NCBI GenBank assembly: GCA_030597645.1
Contig: JAUVRN010000013.1
Span: 1 to 15,143, forward strand
Direction of reading: 5' to 3'
DNA: 15,143 nt
From: Candidatus Zixiibacteriota bacterium
Lineage (GTDB): Bacteria; Zixibacteria; MSB-5A5; JAUVRN01
Every line of letters begins with the position of its first letter. Position 1 is the first letter of the stretch. Both the position numbers and the translations under genes were made by a program. The notes beneath the pieces are model-generated. The model was not told the origin of the DNA. It was given only the letters and a program-made list of their open reading frames with translations, and did no database searches. Below, piece by piece: positions 1 through 5,885 of the stretch.

Positions 1-339
1 CTGATCGCCAACGATTCGTACGGACTCGACGACGCGTTCCGCCGTGAAATCGCCCGCGTATTTCCGGACCACCCGCTGGTGGAGATCCCCTGGGATTACG
101 GGCTGTACCGGTGCTACTTCGAGTTTGCCAGCGGACCGCCCAAGATTCACGAGCACGACAATCGGCCCGCCCAGGGCCTCGGGATCTTCATTGATAAGAG
201 ACTGGTTTGTTTTTATGCATATGAGTCGGACATCGGAGACGGCTGGGAGGACCCCGAAGTGCACGGAGATTCAGAGGAAGCACGACGCAGCGCCCTGGAG
301 TTGGGCGCCAATCTGATCCTCTGGTCGCTGTTGCAGTGA
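1..339 (+). CDS. DUF4159-family protein, C-terminal part (5' end outside window)
   Basis: An open frame runs from base 1 to a TGA at 337-339 and gives the last 112 residues of a protein that starts upstream. The segment around FPDHPLVEIPWDYGLY, then GLGIFIDKRLVCFYAYESD, IGDGWEDPEVHGD and the closing ALELGANLILWSLLQ, matches my memory of the end of DUF4159 domains: an aromatic/His-containing loop, a strand, a D-x-G-x-x-W-E motif, then a final helix of the type 'A..lG.N.i.w.l'. Biochemical function is unknown for the family. It usually occurs beside MoxR ATPase, DUF58 and von Willebrand-A membrane proteins and directly before DUF4175, as here (43 bp gap). The family call rests on pattern recall. 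An internal ATG at 79 is not the start, because conserved-looking sequence precedes it. Confidence 0.75.
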   Translation: MIANDSYGLDDAFRREIARVFPDHPLVEIPWDYGLYRCYFEFASGPPKIHEHDNRPAQGLGIFIDKRLVCFYAYESDIGDGWEDPEVHGDSEEARRSALELGANLILWSLLQ

Positions 340-382
340 GACGCGGTCACGGATCCGGATAACCGAGGACGAACAAGAGACC

Positions 383-3300
383 ATGGCCTCCCCTCCCTCC
401 AACGAACTGCGCGAGATCCTCGAGTTCATCGCCGGTGTCCATCGCCGATGGGTGCTGCACAAAGCGGTGCGGCGCGCGCTCACCGGCGCGGCGATTCTCC
501 TCACAGTATTCGGGGCGCTCGTACCGATCGAACACGTCCAGGGCCTGCCGGCCGCCCTGCGTGTCACCCTGCTGATCGTGACCGGTCTTGTGGTGCTGGT
601 CGCACTGTGGTTCTTGAGCCGCGCCTTCCTGGGACCCGTTCCGCACCGGCGCCGGGCTCGCCAGCTCGAGAACTACGCGCCCGAACTGCGCGAACAATTG
701 ATCACCGCAGTAGAGGTCGGACAGGGAGATGAAGCGGACCGGCGCGGTTACGCAGGGTTCCTCGTCCGGCATACGGTAGAGGAAGCGCGTCGCCTCCTGC
801 GTGAGGTCCATCTCGGCCGATTCTGGTCACGGGCCGGAGCCACCCGCGGACTACGCTGGTTTGCTGCAGCGGCGGCAGCCACCGTCGTCCTCGCCCTGGC
901 ATTCCAGGGACCGGCGCGTAGAACCCTGTACGCCGTAACGCATCCGACCGAAGAGCTGCCGCGTCCGGTGCCCTTCGAGTGGCAGATCGAGACGGAAGCA
1001 GCCCGCATCCTTCAATACGAGAGCGTTACCCTCGAAGCACGGGCCGACGGCCCCAGGCCTCCCCGCAGCGCCCGCCTGCACTGGCGCTATGGAGATGATG
1101 GGGACTGGTTTGCCGAGGAGCTCAGCCCCGTCGCGACGGACCGGTCCCGGTTCAGCCACACGCTCTCCTCGCTGCCCGGATCGATCACCTATCGTTTCAG
1201 CGCGGACGGACAGGAGAGTGAGACGCGTCATGTGGAGGTGGCGCGGCGTCCGGAATTGGTCAACGTGGTGGTGAACTGCCGGCCGCCGTCCTACACGGGC
1301 ATCGATGAGTTTGCTCTGGATGCCACGCGGCAGCGCTGGATCGTTCCCGAGGGAAGCCGGCTCGAACTGGTGGCGCACAGCGATCGCCCGCTGGCGCGCG
1401 GCCACATACTCCTGGCCGACAGTTCGCAGGTTGCGCTGAACATCGACGGAAGCCTCGGCACAGCAGAGTTCCACGTACGGCAACGTCAGACCATCCGCGT
1501 GGTGGTCGTCGACGATGCCGGATTCGACAACTACGATCCGGTGCCGTTCGAAATCGAAGTCATTCCGGACCTGCCACCCCAGATCGCGCTCCTCAAGCCG
1601 GGCGGCGACCGGGACATCCCGGAAGCGATGCGCGTACACGTGGCCGCGGCTCTGCTCGACGACTACGGGTTCTCGCGGCTCGAGATGATTTCGCGTGTCG
1701 TGGGTCAGGAAGGCGAGCGCGAAGAGCAGACGCAGACCCTGGTGCTGCCATCCGATCTGGGCAGGGAGGGCGTCTACGAATTCGACTGGGCCCTGATGGA
1801 CATGCGACTCTTCCCCGGGGATCGCGTGATTTACCGCGCTCGCATCTACGACACCAGGGAACCCGTGGCGCGTTGGGCGGAGTCGGAAACCTACGTGCTG
1901 CGCCTGCCCACGCTCGACGAGATTATCGCCGAAACCGAGCGGCAGCAGGCGGAACGCACCGACCAGGTGGCCGAAGCCGTGCGCAAGCAGCAGAAGATGG
2001 CCCAGGATCTGCGCGAGATGGCCCGGCAGCTCGCCGGACGCGAGAAGGTCGAGTGGGAACACCGACAGGAGCTGGAACAGGCGTACCAAACGCAGCAGCG
2101 ACTGGCCGAGGATCTGCAGAAGTGGGCCGAGGATATCGAGCGCGAAGCCGAGCAACTGGCTCAGAATCGCATGACGTCCCTGGAAATGCTCCAGAAGATG
2201 AATGAGATCTCCCGGCTGCTCCAGGAGGTGATGACCCCCGAGCTGATGGAACAGTTGGCCCGGCTGCAGCAGGCCATGGAGGCCCTCACACCAGAGGAGA
2301 TGAGGCAGGCCCTCGAGGACTTTCAGATGAGCGAGGAGGAACTTCTGGCCCAGCTCGATCGTACGCTCGCACAACTCCGCCAGATGCAGATGGAACAGAT
2401 GATGGAGAACATGCTGCGCATGGCAGAGCGCCTCACCGAAAACCAGGAGGCTCAGAATCGCGCTGCGGAAGCGGCCCCCGACCAGCCCACACTCGACAGC
2501 CTCGCACGGGAAGAGCAGGCCCTGCGCGAGCAGATGAACGATCTTCAGGAACAGGCCCGCAAGTTGTCGGAACTCAACCAGGAATCGAACGCACGCGCAG
2601 AGATCGAGATGTTCGCCCAGACGGCCATGCAGAATGACGCCGACGCCGACATGGAGGAGATGACGCAGCAAATGCAGGCCGGTCAGCAGAGTCAGGCGAG
2701 CCAGTCGGGCAAGAAAGCATCGAGCAAGATGCGGCAGATGCTCGCCAACATGCAGCAGCAGATGATGAACATGCAGAACCAGATGAACGCCGAACAGCTG
2801 CAGGCGCTGCAACAGCTCACGCGCCGGACGCTCTCCCTGTCGGAAGAACAGGAATCCATGGGTGATTCCACGGCGTCCCTCTCCAGGCAGAGCCTGGCCC
2901 TTCGCGATCTGGCGCGCCGGCAGGCGGCCATGGTACAGGGCATCGAGGTGCTGACCGAGGAGTTCAACGAACAGGCCAAGCAGAACCTGTTTCTGTCACC
3001 TGATGTGCGCAGGCACCTGAGTGAGGGACGGCGCCAGGCGGAACAGGCCATGCGGACCCTGAGCGAGCGCAACGGCGCGGCGTCACAGAGCTTTCAGTAC
3101 GAGACGATGTTTTCGCTCAACGAGGCGACCCGCAGCCTGATGGAGTCCATGCAGAACCAGAATCAGTGCCAGGGCTCCAAGTCGGGTCAGGGCCAGATGC
3201 ACAAGGGCATGCAGAACCTCTCCCAGCAACAGCTCGAACTCAATCAGCAGACCCAGTCCATGCGCAATCCGCATGGACTGACGCCGTCGGAACAGCAGAC

Positions 3301-3733
3301 CGTGGAGCGGCTGTCCGGGCAGCAGCAGTCCATTCAGCGACAGATGCAGGACCTTGCCAGCCAATTCTCAGACGGCCGTGACCGACTCGGCCGCCTCGAC
3401 GAGATGGCACGTTCCATGGATGAGATCATCGAAGATCTCCAGTCGGGCGATATCGCGGACGGCACCCTGGAGCGACAGCGCAACATCTACAATCGCATGC
3501 TCGATTACCAGAAATCGCTTCAGCGGCAGGACTATGAGAACCGGCGCCAGAGCCGCCAGGCCACCGAACTGGCGGGCCGGGCACCTGACCCGCTGTCGCC
3601 GGCACGCACCCGGAGCGAAGACGAAACGGCACGCTGGGAGCGGTTTCAGAGCGAGTGGTATCCCCCCGGTTTTCGCGCCCTGGTCAAAGAGTACTTCGAA
3701 TCGGTTACCCAGAGAGAGTCCGAGAGCCGTTGA
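383..3733 (+). CDS. DUF4175-family membrane protein with long Met/Gln-rich coiled coil
   Basis: This is a 1116-residue protein of unknown biochemical role. Two hydrophobic helices near the N-terminus (about 33-48 and 59-79) and a third (about 159-177) anchor it in the inner membrane. Residues about 195-505 look beta-rich and Ig-like, with Pro-rich strand linkers. From about 508 (LPTLDEIIAETERQQAER) to about 1060 the chain is almost uninterrupted Gln/Glu/Met/Arg coiled coil, most extreme around 777-815. The segment MDEIIEDLQSGDIADGTLER (from residue 1012) followed by RMLDYQKSLQ, and the end FRALVKEYFESV, match the typical DUF4175 C-terminus. ATG at 383 was chosen because it has purine-rich sequence upstream and the hydrophobic segments follow it closely. 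It lies 43 bp after the DUF4159 gene, and its TGA overlaps the next ATG (TGATG). Membrane topology is inferred, and any claim of enzymatic activity would be unsupported. Confidence 0.85.
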   Translation: MASPPSNELREILEFIAGVHRRWVLHKAVRRALTGAAILLTVFGALVPIEHVQGLPAALRVTLLIVTGLVVLVALWFLSRAFLGPVPHRRRARQLENYAPELREQLITAVEVGQGDEADRRGYAGFLVRHTVEEARRLLREVHLGRFWSRAGATRGLRWFAAAAAATVVLALAFQGPARRTLYAVTHPTEELPRPVPFEWQIETEAARILQYESVTLEARADGPRPPRSARLHWRYGDDGDWFAEELSPVATDRSRFSHTLSSLPGSITYRFSADGQESETRHVEVARRPELVNVVVNCRPPSYTGIDEFALDATRQRWIVPEGSRLELVAHSDRPLARGHILLADSSQVALNIDGSLGTAEFHVRQRQTIRVVVVDDAGFDNYDPVPFEIEVIPDLPPQIALLKPGGDRDIPEAMRVHVAAALLDDYGFSRLEMISRVVGQEGEREEQTQTLVLPSDLGREGVYEFDWALMDMRLFPGDRVIYRARIYDTREPVARWAESETYVLRLPTLDEIIAETERQQAERTDQVAEAVRKQQKMAQDLREMARQLAGREKVEWEHRQELEQAYQTQQRLAEDLQKWAEDIEREAEQLAQNRMTSLEMLQKMNEISRLLQEVMTPELMEQLARLQQAMEALTPEEMRQALEDFQMSEEELLAQLDRTLAQLRQMQMEQMMENMLRMAERLTENQEAQNRAAEAAPDQPTLDSLAREEQALREQMNDLQEQARKLSELNQESNARAEIEMFAQTAMQNDADADMEEMTQQMQAGQQSQASQSGKKASSKMRQMLANMQQQMMNMQNQMNAEQLQALQQLTRRTLSLSEEQESMGDSTASLSRQSLALRDLARRQAAMVQGIEVLTEEFNEQAKQNLFLSPDVRRHLSEGRRQAEQAMRTLSERNGAASQSFQYETMFSLNEATRSLMESMQNQNQCQGSKSGQGQMHKGMQNLSQQQLELNQQTQSMRNPHGLTPSEQQTVERLSGQQQSIQRQMQDLASQFSDGRDRLGRLDEMARSMDEIIEDLQSGDIADGTLERQRNIYNRMLDYQKSLQRQDYENRRQSRQATELAGRAPDPLSPARTRSEDETARWERFQSEWYPPGFRALVKEYFESVTQRESESR

Positions 3734-5532
3734 TGAGATTCGGGGGCTGGAAACGAGTCGGCATGGTCGTGCTGTTGTGCACACTCGTCGGCTCCGGTGC
3801 ACGTGCCGCGGACGACATCCAAAAACGCCTCGTCCAGGCCCGCCAGTTGATTCTCCTCGAACGCTGGGAACAGGCACGCGCGCTGCTGGAAGGTGTGGTC
3901 CCGGAGACGGACAACCAGTGGCTGGCCCGTGAAAACCTGCTGGCAGACCTCTATCGCGGTCAGAAGAACTACGCGGCCCTCGAATCACTCACCCGCGAAG
4001 CACTCGCACGCAAACCGCACCGTGAGGATGCCGCGCGCTGGCACTTTCTCCGCGGCGAGCTGTACCTGATGGCCGATCACCTCGATTCGGCGCAGCAACT
4101 CCTCGACAGTCTCTGGCACGCCGATCCGGCCGACAGTACGGTCCTGCGCGTTACCCGACTATACGAACAGCACTCTGTGGCGGACCTGGCCACATCCACA
4201 TACCGGGAGGCCAGGGTGCGCTCCGGGGACAGCAGTCTCTTCGCCATGGAGCTGGCGCTCCTGTACGAGGCGCGACGTGATTACGCCTCGGCCACCACCG
4301 AGTACTTCCGGGCCATCGCACGCGATTCGACCCGAACCCGAGAGGTAGAAAACCGGATCCTCCAGCTGGTCGTCACGGCAGAAAGTAAAGATGCCATCCG
4401 CAACGAACTGGAGGCCGCCCGGCTGACGCCCCAGGGCATCCCGGCGCGCAAGCTGCTCATCACAGTGTATCTCGCGGATGGTCAACCCGATCGTGCCCTG
4501 GACGCCGCGTGGGAGGTCGACAGCCTCAACCAGCAGGCGGGCCTGTCGCTCATCATGTTCATGCGCCAGGCGGCCGAGCGCGGCTATGACGCCGTGGCCG
4601 CGAGGACCGCACAACGCATACTCGACACGTATCCCACGAGCCCGGTGCGTCACCAGGCCGAATGGGAACTGGCCCTGCTGGCCCGGCGGACCGGCCAGTG
4701 GGCCGACGCGCAGGATCAGTTCTACCGCATGGCCAACGGATCTCCCGTTGTTCGCTTCCGTATCGAAGCGGCGCTGGAGTATGCGGACATTCGCAGACTG
4801 CACTTTGATGACCTGCGGACCGCCGACTCGGTCTATCGAAACGTGATCCGCCGGCGCCCTCCCGCGGCCGCGTATTCCGGACGCGCGCTCCTGGGGTCCG
4901 CCGACATCGCAGTAAGGCGAGGCCTCTACGACACGGCGAGAGCGATTCTCGTGCTCCTCTCCGAGCACGATCCACAGGGTGCGGTACGCGAAGAGCTGAC
5001 CTACAGGCTGGCCGAGCTGGCCTGGTTCGAAGAGGATCTGGAAGGAGCCCAGGAGATCTGGTCGGGGCTGACCGTCGACTTCCCCAGGAGCGTCTGGGTC
5101 AACGACGCCCTCCGTTACATCTTTATGCTGTCCACATTCAGCGAGGTCGCGCGAGGTGATCTGGTGGTACTCGGGCGGGCGGAGGCGCTGGCGCGCCGGG
5201 GGCATTCCGACTCGGCACTGACCCTCCTCGGGGGTCTGCGGGGCAGCCCGGAGGCGCCGCTGTCACCGCGGGCCGTGATGCTGGCCGCACAAATCCACCT
5301 CCAGTCGGAACAGATGGACTCGGCGCTGGTACTATGGGACGGCTATGCGGAGCAGTATCCGGACGACGCCGACGCCCCGTATGCGCTGGTGTCGGCAGCA
5401 CGGTTATGCGAAGACCAGCTGGGGCAGCCGGAGCGTGCCGTGGTGCGCTATCGTCGGCTGCTCGAGGCGTATCCCCGCTCCCACTGGGCACAGGAAGCGC
5501 GGGGACGAATCCGATCGTTGGGTCAGTTCTAG
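3733..5532 (+). CDS. Secreted TPR-repeat protein
   Basis: This 599-residue protein begins with a Sec signal peptide: MRFGGWKR, a hydrophobic core MVVLLCTLVGSG, and a likely cleavage after ARA before ADD. The rest is a helical solenoid. Units with TPR spacing (A at position 8, G/Y/A near 20, P at the end) include WLARENLLADLYRGQKNYAA, then AARWHFLRGELYLMADHLDS, AMELALLYEARRDYASATTE, RHQAEWELALLARRTGQWAD, LTYRLAELAWFEEDLEGAQE and a final YALVSAARLCEDQLGQPERA unit. I estimate ten or more. The ATG at 3733 overlaps the upstream TGA (TGATG), so translation is probably coupled to DUF4175. An in-frame upstream start at 3655 would put about 26 charged residues before the signal peptide and is rejected. 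The likely place is the periplasm, perhaps as a scaffold for the DUF4159/DUF4175 proteins; that role is inferred from context. The C-terminal repeats resemble outer-membrane assembly TPR lipoproteins, but no lipobox Cys is present. Confidence 0.85.
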   Translation: MRFGGWKRVGMVVLLCTLVGSGARAADDIQKRLVQARQLILLERWEQARALLEGVVPETDNQWLARENLLADLYRGQKNYAALESLTREALARKPHREDAARWHFLRGELYLMADHLDSAQQLLDSLWHADPADSTVLRVTRLYEQHSVADLATSTYREARVRSGDSSLFAMELALLYEARRDYASATTEYFRAIARDSTRTREVENRILQLVVTAESKDAIRNELEAARLTPQGIPARKLLITVYLADGQPDRALDAAWEVDSLNQQAGLSLIMFMRQAAERGYDAVAARTAQRILDTYPTSPVRHQAEWELALLARRTGQWADAQDQFYRMANGSPVVRFRIEAALEYADIRRLHFDDLRTADSVYRNVIRRRPPAAAYSGRALLGSADIAVRRGLYDTARAILVLLSEHDPQGAVREELTYRLAELAWFEEDLEGAQEIWSGLTVDFPRSVWVNDALRYIFMLSTFSEVARGDLVVLGRAEALARRGHSDSALTLLGGLRGSPEAPLSPRAVMLAAQIHLQSEQMDSALVLWDGYAEQYPDDADAPYALVSAARLCEDQLGQPERAVVRYRRLLEAYPRSHWAQEARGRIRSLGQF

Positions 5533-5540
5533 GCGCCTAG
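5529..5540. repeat. 12-bp perfect palindrome holding both convergent stop codons
   Basis: CTAGGCGCCTAG equals its own reverse complement. The + strand TPR gene stops at TAG 5530-5532 and the - strand small membrane gene stops at TAG read from 5539-5537, so one palindrome carries both stops with only 4 bp (5533-5536) between the coding regions. The stem is too short and lacks a T-run, so it is not a convincing intrinsic terminator. Confidence 0.8.
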
Positions 5541-5797
5541 CGGCCGGTCGTTACGCGGCGCAGGTTTTCCTGCTCGGTGCGCATGTTGCGCATCTCCATC
5601 TCCATCGACGAAACGTGCTCCTGAACCTGTTCCAGCTGCTTGCCGCGGATCTTGGTCGTGGTGCGGACCAGAAGACCCAGCGACGTCAGCATGAACAACA
5701 CCGAATTCACCTGGCGGAATATCTCGCCGTAGTTGAAGATGCTGTCCATGAACGCCAGGATTCCCAGCGTGAAGAGAATGGCACACCAGATGAGCAT
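5537..5797 (-). CDS. Small two-helix membrane protein with C-terminal coiled coil (unknown)
   Basis: This 86-residue protein belongs to no family I can name. Residues about 2-20 (LIWCAILFTLGILAFMDSI) and about 30-46 (VNSVLFMLTSLGLLVRT) are hydrophobic enough to span the membrane. After them a basic TTTKIRGKQ and a Gln/Glu/Met heptad-like helix (about 52-82) probably lie in the cytoplasm by the positive-inside rule. It is supported as a real gene by a strong Shine-Dalgarno sequence, GAGGAGG, 4 nt before the ATG, and by the sensible membrane/coiled-coil layout. A second candidate start in another frame gives only low-quality sequence. It is divergent from the DUF2723 gene and shares an 88-bp intergenic region with it, and it converges on the TPR gene. 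It may be a small regulator or adaptor of a membrane complex, but nothing shows which. Confidence 0.75.
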   Translation of the reverse strand: MLIWCAILFTLGILAFMDSIFNYGEIFRQVNSVLFMLTSLGLLVRTTTKIRGKQLEQVQEHVSSMEMEMRNMRTEQENLRRVTTGR

Positions 5798-5822
5798 ACG
5801 GCCTCCTCGGTCAGTTTAGGGG

Positions 5823-5851
5823 TTGGCCCCGCCGGGGCTTCTTCTTATACT
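5823..5851 (+). promoter_or_regulatory. Sigma-70-like promoter for the DUF2723 gene, with GC palindrome in the spacer
   Basis: TTGGCC (5823-5828) and TATACT (5846-5851) are separated by exactly 17 nt and match the -35/-10 consensus at 4/6 and 5/6. The start of transcription would be near 5858, about 28 nt before the TTG start at 5886. The spacer and the end of the -35 box contain the inverted repeat GCCCC-GCC-GGGGC (5826-5838), which could be an operator. On the opposite strand the same AT-rich block reads TATAAG (5849-5844), a possible -10 for the small membrane gene with no clear -35, so the two divergent promoters may overlap. Prediction only. Confidence 0.5.
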
Positions 5852-5885
5852 TTCGGACTCATTTGGCAGCGCCTTAGGAGCAAAG

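Noticed and set aside
851..2812. 653-codon open frame on the - strand inside the DUF4175 gene
   Set aside because: It is the reverse reading of Gln/Met-rich codons (CAG becomes CTG, ATG becomes CAT), which removes stops and yields a Leu/His-rich nonsense protein. The + strand frame is clearly a real family member.
3655..3732. Longer start for the TPR protein
   Set aside because: It would put 26 charged residues before a normal signal peptide and overlap the DUF4175 gene by about 80 bp. The ATG at 3733 is the natural coupled start.
4159..5205. 348-codon - strand frame inside the TPR gene
   Set aside because: No domain and no ribosome site. The sense frame has a signal peptide and regular TPR spacing.
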